Source of the DNA: Burkholderiaceae bacterium
GTDB lineage: Bacteria > Pseudomonadota > Gammaproteobacteria > Burkholderiales > Burkholderiaceae_C
Assembly: GCA_014879655.1 (NCBI GenBank)
Contig: JACSRS010000096.1
Coordinates: 1 to 64,000 of the forward strand
Direction: 5' to 3'
DNA: 64,000 bases
In this document: one piece after another, positions 18,131 through 26,033 of the stretch
How positions within the stretch are numbered: position 1 is the first letter of the stretch
Layout of the letters: each line of letters begins with the position of its first letter
Made by a program: the position numbers and the translations under genes
Notes under the pieces: generated by a model
What the model was told of the DNA's origin: nothing
What the model saw: the letters and a program-made list of their open reading frames with translations, nothing else
Databases searched by the model: none

Positions 18131-18151
18131 TTGGAAACATAGAGATTCCAA
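18131..18151. promoter_or_regulatory. LysR-type operator dyad
   Basis: TTGGAA-N9-TTCCAA is a perfect inverted repeat with the T-N11-A core expected for LysR regulators. It sits 17 bases upstream of the LysR start and about 65 bases upstream of the divergent lyase start, the usual place for an autoregulatory and activating site. A second, looser pair ATGTTCC...GGAAACAT overlaps it. Confidence 0.6.
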
Positions 18152-18167
18152 AACGGAATGCCAGAAG

Positions 18168-19088
18168 ATGCGAAACCTTGATCTCACCACACTGCAACTC
18201 TTCGTTGCCGTCTGCGACGCCCGCAGCATCGCGCGGGCCGCCGTCCAGCAGGCCATCGTGGGATCTGCCATCAGCAAACGAATGGCGGCGCTGGAACACA
18301 ACGTGGGCACGCCTTTGCTGGTGCGCCGGCGTCGCGGCGTGGAGCCGACGCCTGCCGGCGAAACCCTGTTGGAGCACGCCCGCACCATGCTGGCCTGCAG
18401 CGACCAGATCGAGCGCGACATGGCCGCCTACGCCGCTGGCGTGCGCGGCCAGGTGCGCATCCTGGCCACCGCTTCGGCCATTGCCGAGTCGCTGGCCGAC
18501 GACGTGGCCGCCTTCCTGCAGATGCCGGCCCACCTGGACATCCGCATTGATATCGAGGAGCGCGTCAGCAGCGGCGTGCTGCGCGGCGTGCGCGAAGGCA
18601 TCGCGTCGGTCGGCATCTGCTGGGACGTGGCTGATCGCAGCGGTCTGCAGTCGCGCCCCTGGCGCAGCGACCATCTGGCCGTGATCGTGCCGGCAGAACA
18701 CCCGCTGGCGCTGCACACGAGCCTGGCGTTCGCCCAGACGCTGGCGTTCGAACATGTGAGCCTGCCGCCCAACAGTGCGGTGCAGTTGACGCTGCAACGC
18801 GCGGCCGCAATGGCCGGCCAGCCGCTGAACAACCGCATTTCGGTCGCCACCTTTGAAGCCGCGCTGCGCGTGGTGCGGGCCCGACTGGCCATCTGCGTAC
18901 TGCCCGCCGAACTGGCACAGCCCGGCGCACGGGATGCATCCCTCGTGGTCATCCCGCTCACCGATGACTGGGCGCAGCGGCGATTTGCAATCTGCACCCG
19001 TGACGACGCAACGCTCTCACCAGCTGCGCGCTTGTTGTTGGACCACCTGGCGAACTGTGGACGAACGAGAAAACCAGCGCCCGATTGA
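18168..19088 (+). CDS. LysR family transcriptional regulator
   Basis: A 306-residue regulator. The N-terminal helix-turn-helix is LDLTTLQLFVAVCDARSIAR, AAVQQAIVGSAISKRMAALE, and the effector-binding domain runs from about residue 90 (VRILATASAIAESLADDVAA). It starts at the ATG at 18168 after CCAGAAG. It is divergent from the lyase/CoA-transferase/TRAP operon and is presumably its activator, responding to the imported acid or its CoA ester. Confidence 0.92.
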   Translation: MRNLDLTTLQLFVAVCDARSIARAAVQQAIVGSAISKRMAALEHNVGTPLLVRRRRGVEPTPAGETLLEHARTMLACSDQIERDMAAYAAGVRGQVRILATASAIAESLADDVAAFLQMPAHLDIRIDIEERVSSGVLRGVREGIASVGICWDVADRSGLQSRPWRSDHLAVIVPAEHPLALHTSLAFAQTLAFEHVSLPPNSAVQLTLQRAAAMAGQPLNNRISVATFEAALRVVRARLAICVLPAELAQPGARDASLVVIPLTDDWAQRRFAICTRDDATLSPAARLLLDHLANCGRTRKPAPD

Positions 19089-19205
19089 ACCCCCGACCCT
19101 CCCGCCGAAAGATGGCTTTTCCGCCTTGTTGAGGCAAGCAGGGCCCGGCGGAACATGCCAAACCCGAAAGTCGCCGCGCGGGCCAAAAACCAGAACCGAA
19201 GTCGC

Positions 19206-19925
19206 TCAGGGCTTTCGACGCAAGAGCCGCAAATGCAAGGGTCGCACAAAGTCTGCGCCTCCCTCGCCGCAGTGCGGCTCGAAAGCCGCGCGAACCCGCT
19301 TCAGAATCGCCTCATCGATTCCATGATCGGCAAAGCTGGGATACATCATGCGCAGGGCAAAGTCTTCGAAGTTTGCGAAGTGCACAGCCTGCGCAAAGCG
19401 CTGCTCTGCCGCCATCTCCCAATGCTGGCCAGTCGCCAGAGCCCGATCCAATGCCGCCTGAGCGGCTGGTCGCACCACGCCCTCATCGTTGTACAAGCGC
19501 ACAAGTTCGTTCAGCGCGCCGCCATAGATCGGCTCGGATGTATAGAGAAAGCCGCCAGGTCGCACCACCCGCGCCACTTCAACCAGCGCCTGATCCATCA
19601 CGGGCATGGGCACATGGTGCAACGACTTGAGCATGAGCGCCAAATCAAACGAGGCGTCGGCAAACGGAACAGCCTGCGCGCCAGCTGCCACAAACTCCAA
19701 ACCAACTTGCGGACTCGCCAGGTTCTTCGCGTGCTGAATGGCGTCCACCTCCAGTCCGGTGACGCGGCACATCGGCCAGCGCTTCACCAGGGCCCGCGCC
19801 AAACGCGCATTTCCACAACCGAGTTCAATGATGGCCTGAGCCCGCAATGGCACCAGTGCATCAAGCACCTCCAGTTCGTCGTCCTGGACGGGCAACCTGT
19901 CGGGATCAAGTGCGACAGCGGTCAT
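19206..19925 (-). CDS. class I SAM-dependent methyltransferase
   Basis: A 239-residue protein with the SAM-binding motif I IIELGCGNARLA near residues 32-43, an acidic end of strand 2 (VTGLEVDA), and the motif III-like region FDLALMLKSLHHV. This is the Methyltransf_11/UbiE-like architecture. The substrate is not readable. The ATG at 19925 is used; an in-frame ATG at 19967 is also possible. It ends convergently with the LysR gene, and upstream lies a thioesterase gene 69 bases away. Confidence 0.82.
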   Translation of the reverse strand: MTAVALDPDRLPVQDDELEVLDALVPLRAQAIIELGCGNARLARALVKRWPMCRVTGLEVDAIQHAKNLASPQVGLEFVAAGAQAVPFADASFDLALMLKSLHHVPMPVMDQALVEVARVVRPGGFLYTSEPIYGGALNELVRLYNDEGVVRPAAQAALDRALATGQHWEMAAEQRFAQAVHFANFEDFALRMMYPSFADHGIDEAILKRVRAAFEPHCGEGGADFVRPLHLRLLRRKP

Positions 19926-19994
19926 GTCGAGTGTTCCAAATGAAGATTCAGCGGAGGTAATGATCATGAAGCAGCAGACGACGACAGGCAGCGG

Positions 19995-20456
19995 TCAATT
20001 CCGTCCGAAACTGTCAGGCATCTGCACCGCCACCACCTCGCCACGCGCCGTGGCCACGCCATCGGCAAACACGGTCGTGATCACGACGACCTTTCGCCCC
20101 TTGATCTCTTTCACTGAGCCGCGGATTCTCAGCTCCACCAGTGGCGTAGGTTTCAGAAAATCCACGTGCAAGGAACCTGTGACGAAGCGGAACGCCGGCA
20201 ATGTATCCATCTCACGACCTTCCTGGCGGTACATGGCAGCCGCCGCAGTCGCGGTACTGTGGCAATCGATCAACGAGGCGATCAGTCCGCCATAGGTGAA
20301 ACCAGGCACCGACGTGTGGAACGGCTCAGGCGTGAACAGGGTCACCGTTTCGTCACCATCCCAATGGGTCTTGATCTGATGGCCATGGCGGTTCAAGCTT
20401 CCGCAACCATAACAGTGCGAAACGTTCTCGGGGTATTGGTCCTGAAAGGCTTTCAT
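19995..20456 (-). CDS. PaaI-family hotdog thioesterase
   Basis: A 153-residue hotdog-fold protein of the PaaI/YigI thioesterase group. The N-terminal motif CYGCGSLNRHGHQIK is characteristic of one branch and may bind metal. The helix TYGGLIASLIDCHSTATAAA holds the catalytic region, and the strand pair SLHVDFLKPTPLVELRIRGS closes the fold. It would hydrolyse acyl-CoA. The ATG at 20456 is used; an in-frame TTG at 20474 is possible. Confidence 0.8.
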   Translation of the reverse strand: MKAFQDQYPENVSHCYGCGSLNRHGHQIKTHWDGDETVTLFTPEPFHTSVPGFTYGGLIASLIDCHSTATAAAAMYRQEGREMDTLPAFRFVTGSLHVDFLKPTPLVELRIRGSVKEIKGRKVVVITTVFADGVATARGEVVAVQMPDSFGRN

Positions 20457-20657
20457 GGCTGAGATCTTCTTCAATCTGACCAGGCGCTCAGGCCGATCGG
20501 GTTACATGGGTGCCATCGTTGGCGCCGGCGCTGTTCAAGTGATCGGCCTTAGCGGTGCACTTGCGGATAAGGCAAATTCCCAATGACACCGCCGGCAAAA
20601 TGTGAACGACGGGCTCGCGGCCCAGAGATTCGATGGGTGTGCAGGCGGTTGTCGTGT

Positions 20658-21794
20658 TCATCGGTATTTTTTCAGATAGACACCTTCAAAATAACGCTTG
20701 GCCCAGTGGAACAGGCGAGTTGAGGGCAGGACCAACTGGCGCCGCGCGTTTCGGAACACCAGCGTGCCGTGGTCGAGCGCATCGATGATGCAGATCAGCT
20801 CGACCTTGAAAGTCGCCGAAGGCGTCTGGCCGCGCAGTCCCGCCAACACGTTTTCAGCCGCTGCCGCGGCCTGCAAGTCGGCCATGTGGGCCTGCTTGGG
20901 CATCCAGTCGGGGCCAGGAAAACTGCCCGAATCGCCGACCACATAGACATGCTGACTACCGACCACTCGGCATTGCGCATCAGCCTGCAGCAAACCGCCG
21001 GGCGAGCGCGCCAGCTCGGTCTGGTCGAACCAGGCGTTACCAGTCATGCCGGGCATGAACAGGATCAGGTCGGCCGGGAATTCCCCCCCTTCAGTGACGA
21101 CACGATCGGCGTCAAAACGCTTCATCTTGTGGCCCAGATGGGTGCGGATGCCACGCCTGGCCATTTCTGCCAGCAGGTGCTTCACAGCTTTCGGACCGAG
21201 GCGTGCACCAGGCTCCTTGGAAGGGTTGAAAAAAACCAGCTCGAACTTGTCACGCCGGCCCTCGCGCTTGAGCTGTTCGTCAATGCCGAACAGGAACTCG
21301 AACATGGGCCCGCCGCGCACAGCGCTTGGCTCGTTGGGGTTGCCACCAAAGCCGATGGCAATTGTGCCGCCGTTCATGGCCCGCAACCGTTCGCGAATCC
21401 TTTCCGCCGCCGAGATGCCTTCACACGGTGTAATCGCGTATTCGATGCCGGAGAGCTTCTTGATGAACCGCCCTCCGCTGGCGATCACCAGCGCGTCGTT
21501 CGCGATCTCGCCAGCCGTGGTATCGACGAGGCGCCCCCCTTCGCGCAGTCCCGTCACCTCAGCGGCCACATGGCGCACCTTCATTCGCCGGAAAAAATTG
21601 GCCAAAGGAACGATCAGTTGCTCCCGGGTGCGCAGTCCAGCGGGGATCCAGATGATGCCAGGCAGGTAGTGCAGTTCGGCGCGCGGCGCGATCAGGGTGA
21701 TTTCGATGTTCGGGTCACGCCGGCGTATCTCGCGCACGGTGGATAGCGCGCCGAAGCCGGCGCCAATGACGGTGATACGGGCCGGCGTGGTCAT
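20658..21794 (-). CDS. SQR-like FAD-dependent oxidoreductase, last gene of the cytochrome bd operon
   Basis: A 378-residue flavoprotein of the sulfide:quinone oxidoreductase/type II NADH dehydrogenase superfamily. ITVIGAGFGAL is the FAD-binding Rossmann loop, and VYVVGDSGSF is the second FAD motif. True sulfide:quinone oxidoreductases have a redox Cys in a C-x-GP-x-YEF motif. Here the aligned segment is SAVRGGPMFEF, without Cys. The remaining Cys residues (TPCEG, AQCRV, ELICI) do not obviously replace it. Its start overlaps the upstream metallo-beta-lactamase-fold gene by four bases (ATGA), so the two are translationally coupled. Electrons may go to quinone and on to cytochrome bd, but the donor is unknown. 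Confidence 0.8.
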   Translation of the reverse strand: MTTPARITVIGAGFGALSTVREIRRRDPNIEITLIAPRAELHYLPGIIWIPAGLRTREQLIVPLANFFRRMKVRHVAAEVTGLREGGRLVDTTAGEIANDALVIASGGRFIKKLSGIEYAITPCEGISAAERIRERLRAMNGGTIAIGFGGNPNEPSAVRGGPMFEFLFGIDEQLKREGRRDKFELVFFNPSKEPGARLGPKAVKHLLAEMARRGIRTHLGHKMKRFDADRVVTEGGEFPADLILFMPGMTGNAWFDQTELARSPGGLLQADAQCRVVGSQHVYVVGDSGSFPGPDWMPKQAHMADLQAAAAAENVLAGLRGQTPSATFKVELICIIDALDHGTLVFRNARRQLVLPSTRLFHWAKRYFEGVYLKKYR

Positions 21795-22462
21795 AGGGCA
21801 AAACTTTCATCACAAGGCTGGTGCTGCCACGACGGTAGCAGCCTGGCGGCGCGCTCGAGGAATTCGTCTCGCGAAAGGCCCGCCAACAAGGGATGCCAAC
21901 GGCGCTGCTCCAGAACCGTGCTGACCGCCCGCGCACGGTGTTCGTGCCCGGCAAACAATAGCGTTTCGTCCGGCATGGTGAAGATGCGTTGAGACACGCT
22001 GTCCCACAGCGCGGCCGCATCGGCGGGAAAGGGTTGGCTGGGGCAGGCATCCACGGCCAGCAGCCCCCCGCAAAACACGCGATCACGCCAGACAAAGCTG
22101 AGGCAGGCGGGAGTGTGTCCAGGCGTCTTCAGCACGCGGACCAATTCATCACCAAAAGGCAGCAACTCACCATCGGCCACTGCATGCATGACAACAGGCG
22201 CTGAGGCTGAAACCGTCGCAGCGCCCTGGACAACCGGGGCACCCAGGCCCTGGAGCATGGCGATTTCGCCACCTTGCGCCGGTCCGTGGTGATGGGTGCG
22301 CAGCACCCAGCGCAGCCGCAAGCCACGCTCGGTCAGCACCGCTCGCCAGACCGCAAGGTCGCAGCCATGTGGATCAACCAGCACTGCTTCGCCCGCGTCG
22401 GCATCGGCCAGCAAGTAGCTCATTTCGCCCGTACGTTCGTTGTGCAGCATGCGGAACCACAT
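21791..22462 (-). CDS. ETHE1-like metallo-beta-lactamase-fold protein with degenerate metal site
   Basis: A 223-residue protein whose layout matches persulfide dioxygenases (ETHE1) and glyoxalase II. These bind iron or zinc through HxHxDH plus further His and Asp. Here that motif reads THHHGPA (residues 56-62), so the Asp-His pair is Pro-Ala. The usual GDALL Asp is Gly133 (FCGGLLAVDA). TPGHTPA (His116) and the late AGHEH are kept. Normal catalysis is therefore doubtful. It starts one base after ybgE and overlaps the SQR-like gene by four bases, which places it in the cyd operon. Confidence 0.8.
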   Translation of the reverse strand: MWFRMLHNERTGEMSYLLADADAGEAVLVDPHGCDLAVWRAVLTERGLRLRWVLRTHHHGPAQGGEIAMLQGLGAPVVQGAATVSASAPVVMHAVADGELLPFGDELVRVLKTPGHTPACLSFVWRDRVFCGGLLAVDACPSQPFPADAAALWDSVSQRIFTMPDETLLFAGHEHRARAVSTVLEQRRWHPLLAGLSRDEFLERAARLLPSWQHQPCDESFAL

Positions 22463-22463
22463 G

Positions 22464-22781
22464 TCAGGCACCCCAGCGCAAAAATGCCGCCAATGCGAGA
22501 CCGGCCAGGCAAGCCCAACCCGAGAACAGCCAGCGCCACAGTACAAACCGAGGCACGAAGCCGACACCCCGCACCAACCCCGCGCTCATGGCCCAGAACA
22601 GCGCCATGGCAAGCCTGTGGTCCGCTTTGCCGCTGGCATCGGTAAACAGCAGCGGGTAGACGCTCCCGATTACCATGAGCAGCAACGCCGCGAACAGGCT
22701 GGGAAAATGAACCCGGCTGGTGGTGTGCTCTGCCTCGGGCATGGCGAGTGCCTTGGGGCTCGATGCAATGGGCGCTGGCAT
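22464..22781 (-). CDS. ybgE: cyd operon protein YbgE
   Basis: A 105-residue membrane protein with about three hydrophobic segments (SLFAALLLMVIGSVYPLLF, then HRLAMALFWAMSAGLVRGVG and a C-terminal WLFSGWACLAGLALAAFL). Size, position and the GFVPR-type loop fit YbgE, which accompanies cydABX in many Proteobacteria and whose role is unsettled. Its ATG overlaps the cydX stop by one base (TGATG), showing tight coupling. Confidence 0.82.
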   Translation of the reverse strand: MPAPIASSPKALAMPEAEHTTSRVHFPSLFAALLLMVIGSVYPLLFTDASGKADHRLAMALFWAMSAGLVRGVGFVPRFVLWRWLFSGWACLAGLALAAFLRWGA

Positions 22782-22897
22782 CAATGGTCCTCGGCGCGGG
22801 CAGCAGCGCGAGCGTCCTGGTTTTCGCCCCACATGGCGTTGAGGATGGCGAGCAAAACGGCAAAGCCGACACCGAGTATCCAGGCGAAGTACCACAT
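22781..22897 (-). CDS. cydX: cytochrome bd small subunit CydX
   Basis: A 38-residue protein starting MWYFAWILGVGFAVLLAILN and ending AMWGENQDARAAARAEDH. It has a single membrane helix followed by a charged tail. The opening MWYFAWILG and the tryptophan after the helix are the hallmarks of CydX, which stabilises the haem site of the bd oxidase. AAGGAAAT precedes the ATG. It lies 43 bases after cydB and overlaps ybgE by one base. Confidence 0.92.
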   Translation of the reverse strand: MWYFAWILGVGFAVLLAILNAMWGENQDARAAARAEDH

Positions 22898-22940
22898 GAT
22901 CAGATTTCCTTGGTAGGGTTTAGGTGGAGGAAACAGCGGC

Positions 22941-24077
22941 TCAATAGGCCCCGTGTTCGTTTTCTCGGATATAGGCTGCAGTCACCTTGCCGCGCATCAC
23001 GCGGTAGGCCCAGGATGTGTAGACCACGATCAACGGCATGAAGATCAGGGTGGCCCAGAACATGATGCCCAGCGTCAGGTGGCTGGACACGCTGTCCCAA
23101 ACCGTCAGGCTGGCTCCGGGCATGGTGCTTGAAGGCATGACGAAGGGAAACATGGAAGCACCCGCCGTGCCGATCACGCCGATGATGGCGAGCGCCGAGG
23201 AGACGAACGCCATCAGCGTGCGTCGTGCCAAGAGCAGCGCGGCAGTAACGAGTGCACCCAGCGCCCCGACGGCGGGCAACAGCCACAGCAACGGTTGCAC
23301 AGCGTAGTTGTGCATCCAGGCACCGGCCTCACGCACCACCGTTTTCGCCAGCGGGTCGGGGAGCGCAGAAGCATCGACCACCGAGCTGATACGGTACCCG
23401 CCGATGCTTTGCAGCCAAAAGCCGGCCGCCAGGAACGCCACGACCATCACCAGCGCCGCACCGACCGCGCCCTTGACCGCGCGCGACTGGATCACGCCTT
23501 CGGTCCGGTGCGCCAGGTAGGCGCCGCCGTGCATGGTGATCATGGCGCTGCTGACCACGCCAGCCAGCAAGGCGAAGGGGTTGAGCAGTTGCCAGAAGCT
23601 GCCGGTGTAGGTAGAGATCAGATATTCGTCAAACTGGAACGGTACACCTTGCAGCAGGTTGCCAAAAGCCACGCCAAAGATCACGGGCGGAACGAACCCG
23701 CCAATGAAAAGCCCCCAGTCCCAAGTGCTGCGCCAGGTCGCGTTGTGGATCTTGCTTCGATAGTCGAAACCCACCGGGCGGAAGAACAGCGCCCACAGCA
23801 CGGCCAGCATGGCCCAGTAGAAGCCGCTGAAGGCGGTGGCGTAGACCAGCGGCCAGGCGGCGAAGATGGCTCCGCCAGCGGTGATGAACCAGACCTGGTT
23901 GCCATCCCAATGCGGCCCAACGGTGTTGATCACCACCCGACGCTCCATATCGTCACGACCGACGAAGGGCAGCAAGGTGCCCACGCCCATATCGTGGCCA
24001 TCCATGATGGCGAAGCCTACCAGCAGCACGCCTACCAGCAGCCACCAGATCAGTTTGAAAGTTCCGTAGTCGAACAT
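22941..24077 (-). CDS. cydB: cytochrome bd ubiquinol oxidase subunit II
   Basis: A 378-residue membrane protein of about eight to nine helices, the normal CydB length. The family start FDYGTFKLIWWLLVGVLLVG, the conserved FAIMDGHDMGVG and the loop NTVGPHWDGNQVWFITAGGA are clear. It forms the oxidase core with CydA. The ATG at 24077 is chosen as the start of similarity; an upstream in-frame start at 24164 would run into cydA. It lies ten bases after cydA. Confidence 0.97.
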   Translation of the reverse strand: MFDYGTFKLIWWLLVGVLLVGFAIMDGHDMGVGTLLPFVGRDDMERRVVINTVGPHWDGNQVWFITAGGAIFAAWPLVYATAFSGFYWAMLAVLWALFFRPVGFDYRSKIHNATWRSTWDWGLFIGGFVPPVIFGVAFGNLLQGVPFQFDEYLISTYTGSFWQLLNPFALLAGVVSSAMITMHGGAYLAHRTEGVIQSRAVKGAVGAALVMVVAFLAAGFWLQSIGGYRISSVVDASALPDPLAKTVVREAGAWMHNYAVQPLLWLLPAVGALGALVTAALLLARRTLMAFVSSALAIIGVIGTAGASMFPFVMPSSTMPGASLTVWDSVSSHLTLGIMFWATLIFMPLIVVYTSWAYRVMRGKVTAAYIRENEHGAY

Positions 24078-24087
24078 GGCGTTTCCT

Positions 24088-25656
24088 TCAGGCGTGAGCC
24101 GGTGCGTGAACGGGTTCTTGCTGGTAGCGGCCAGTGCCCAGACTGCCCGGGCCGATGCGTGCAAACTTCACCATCAGGTACATCTCAACCACCAGCAACA
24201 CGGTGTAGAAACCCACGAAGCCGGCGAGCGAGCCGTAGAGGCTGTTGACGCTCAGGGTCGAAACCGAGAGGTGGGTCGGCAGGACGCCGTAGATGGTCCA
24301 GGGCTGGCGACCGTACTCCGCAACGAACCAGCCCAGTTCACAGGCAATCCATGGCGCGGGCAGCATGATCAAGGCCCATTTCAGCAACCAGGGTCGCGCT
24401 TGGCAATTGGTCTTGACCGTGCTCCAGAAAGCCAGGGCAAACAGCGCCAGCATCAGGAATCCAAGACCCACCATGATGCGAAAGGCCCAGAACATCGGCG
24501 TCACCCGGGGCACCGTGCTGTCCACCGCTTTCTGGATCATCTCGGGCGTCGCATCGCGCACATCGACCACATATTTTTTCAGCAGCAAGCCAAATCCCAG
24601 ATCGGCCTTCCGTTGCTCAAATGCGGCTTTGGCGGCTGCGTCCTCGGGGTTGTGGCGCAGCGCTTCGAGCGCGGTGACAGCCTGAATCCCGTTTTCGATG
24701 CGCGCGCGATTCTTGGCTTTGATTTCGTGAATGCCCGGGATCTCCTTGGTCAACGAGCGCGTACCGATCAGACCCATGACCCAGGGCACTTCGATTTCCC
24801 AGTTGTTCTTCTGGTCGGCTTCGTTGATATCAGCCACCAGGGTCAGGCCAGCCGGCGCGGGTTTGGTTTCCCACATGGCTTCCAGCGCCGCCATCTTGGT
24901 CTGCTGGGCCTCGCCCACGGTGTAGCCCGATTCGTCGCCGAGAACGATCACCGAACACACGCTGGCCAGACCAAAGGCGGCCGCCACACGAAAGCTGCGT
25001 TTGGCAAACTCAATGTCGCGGCCCTTGAGCAGGTACCAGCTGGAAATGGCCAGCACAAACATCGCGCCGGTCACATACCCGGCCGAAACCGTATGCACAA
25101 ACTTGGCCTGTGCGTCCGGATTGAAGACCACGGCCCAGAAGTCCGTCATCTCCATGCGCATGGTCTGGTAGCTGAACTCGGCACCCACCGGGTTCTGCAT
25201 CCAGCCATTGGCGATCAGGATCCACAGCGCCGAAAGGTTGGTACCGACTGCCATCAAGGTCGTCACCATCAAATGCTGCGTACGCGAAAGCCGGTCCCAG
25301 CCAAAGAAGAACAGACCGATCATGGTTGATTCCAGAAAGAAAGCCATCAGGCCCTCAATCGCCAAGGGGGCGCCAAAGATGTCGCCCACGTAGTGCGAGT
25401 AGTAGGCCCAGTTGGTGCCGAACTGGAACTCGAGCGTGATGCCGGTGGTAACGCCCAGGGCGAAGTTGATGCCGAAAAGCTTGCCCCAAAAACGGGTCAT
25501 GTCTTTCCAGATCACGTTGCCGGTCATCACATAGACGCTCTCCATGATCACCAGCAGCCAGACCATGCCAATGGTCAGCGGCACAAACAGGAAGTGGTAC
25601 AGCGCAGTCGCGGCAAACTGCAAGCGCGACAGGTCAACCAATTGTTCTGAAATCAC
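24088..25656 (-). CDS. cydA: cytochrome bd ubiquinol oxidase subunit I
   Basis: A 522-residue haem-carrying subunit with the length of the long-Q-loop (E. coli) type. The haem-ligand His is in LYHFLFVPLTIGM near residue 20, and the conserved GRQPWTIYGVLPT is present near the C-terminal third. It oxidises quinol and reduces oxygen with high affinity, and bd oxidases tolerate sulfide, cyanide and nitric oxide. The start is GTG at 25656, with AGGAGTGATACC ahead of it lying inside the end of the preceding cydP gene. Confidence 0.97.
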   Translation of the reverse strand: MISEQLVDLSRLQFAATALYHFLFVPLTIGMVWLLVIMESVYVMTGNVIWKDMTRFWGKLFGINFALGVTTGITLEFQFGTNWAYYSHYVGDIFGAPLAIEGLMAFFLESTMIGLFFFGWDRLSRTQHLMVTTLMAVGTNLSALWILIANGWMQNPVGAEFSYQTMRMEMTDFWAVVFNPDAQAKFVHTVSAGYVTGAMFVLAISSWYLLKGRDIEFAKRSFRVAAAFGLASVCSVIVLGDESGYTVGEAQQTKMAALEAMWETKPAPAGLTLVADINEADQKNNWEIEVPWVMGLIGTRSLTKEIPGIHEIKAKNRARIENGIQAVTALEALRHNPEDAAAKAAFEQRKADLGFGLLLKKYVVDVRDATPEMIQKAVDSTVPRVTPMFWAFRIMVGLGFLMLALFALAFWSTVKTNCQARPWLLKWALIMLPAPWIACELGWFVAEYGRQPWTIYGVLPTHLSVSTLSVNSLYGSLAGFVGFYTVLLVVEMYLMVKFARIGPGSLGTGRYQQEPVHAPAHA

Positions 25657-25660
25657 GGTA

Positions 25661-25846
25661 TCACTCCTGGACGGAATTTGAAATCTTTGCGGGGCGCGAA
25701 TCCAACATTTGTGCGGCAGCGGTTTCGGGACTCACCACCACGCGCTCTTCACGCACAAAACCCCACCACAACCCGACGAGCACGAGCAACTTGATCACCA
25801 GCACGACGGCCAGTTTGCGTATCAAGATGCGATCAGGGAGGTTCAC
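25661..25846 (-). CDS. cydP: CydP-type small subunit of cytochrome oxidase
   Basis: A 61-residue protein with one membrane helix (KLAVVLVIKLLVLVGLWWGF) and a short periplasmic tail. Size, the N-terminal RILIRKLAVV and position directly ahead of cydA match the putative small subunit CydP described for beta- and gammaproteobacterial operons. It starts with GTG at 25846 and is the first gene of the operon; four bases separate it from cydA. Confidence 0.75.
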   Translation of the reverse strand: MNLPDRILIRKLAVVLVIKLLVLVGLWWGFVREERVVVSPETAAAQMLDSRPAKISNSVQE

Positions 25847-25871
25847 GGCAGGAAATCGTTGTCATTTATTT

Positions 25872-25888
25872 AACAAGAAGCGTGCCAG
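25872..25888 (-). promoter_or_regulatory. sigma-54-like promoter for the cyd operon
   Basis: On the minus strand the sequence CTGGCACGCTTCTTGTT matches the sigma-54 consensus CTGGCACG-N4-TTGCW except for one base in the -12 part (TTGT instead of TTGC). It lies 26 bases upstream of the cydP start. A sigma-54 activator gene starts divergently beyond it, which supports the assignment. Confidence 0.6.
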
Positions 25889-26002
25889 GCTGCTTACGAT
25901 CAATTAATCCATATAAATCAACAGCTTGCGATGAACTACTTTTCCAACGACGAACTGTCACTTGCGGAAACTGTCATATTTGTCAGATACTGCCAACCAT
26001 TT

Positions 26003-26017
26003 CTGCCATTCTGGCAG
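26003..26017. promoter_or_regulatory. palindrome, candidate activator-binding site
   Basis: CTGCCA-TTC-TGGCAG is a perfect 15-bp dyad. It is about 115-130 bases upstream of the sigma-54-like promoter, the normal distance for an enhancer, and next to the start of the activator gene. CTGTCA half-site-like words occur nearby (25955-25990). It may be the site of the activator encoded beside it. Confidence 0.5.
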
Positions 26018-26033
26018 TTGCAATGGATGCCCT

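Noticed and set aside
25889-25921. ATCAATTAATCC-like words upstream of cydP considered as an FNR box
   Set aside because: The half-sites are in the wrong orientation or spacing for TTGAT-N4-ATCAA, and the sigma-54-like promoter explains the region better.
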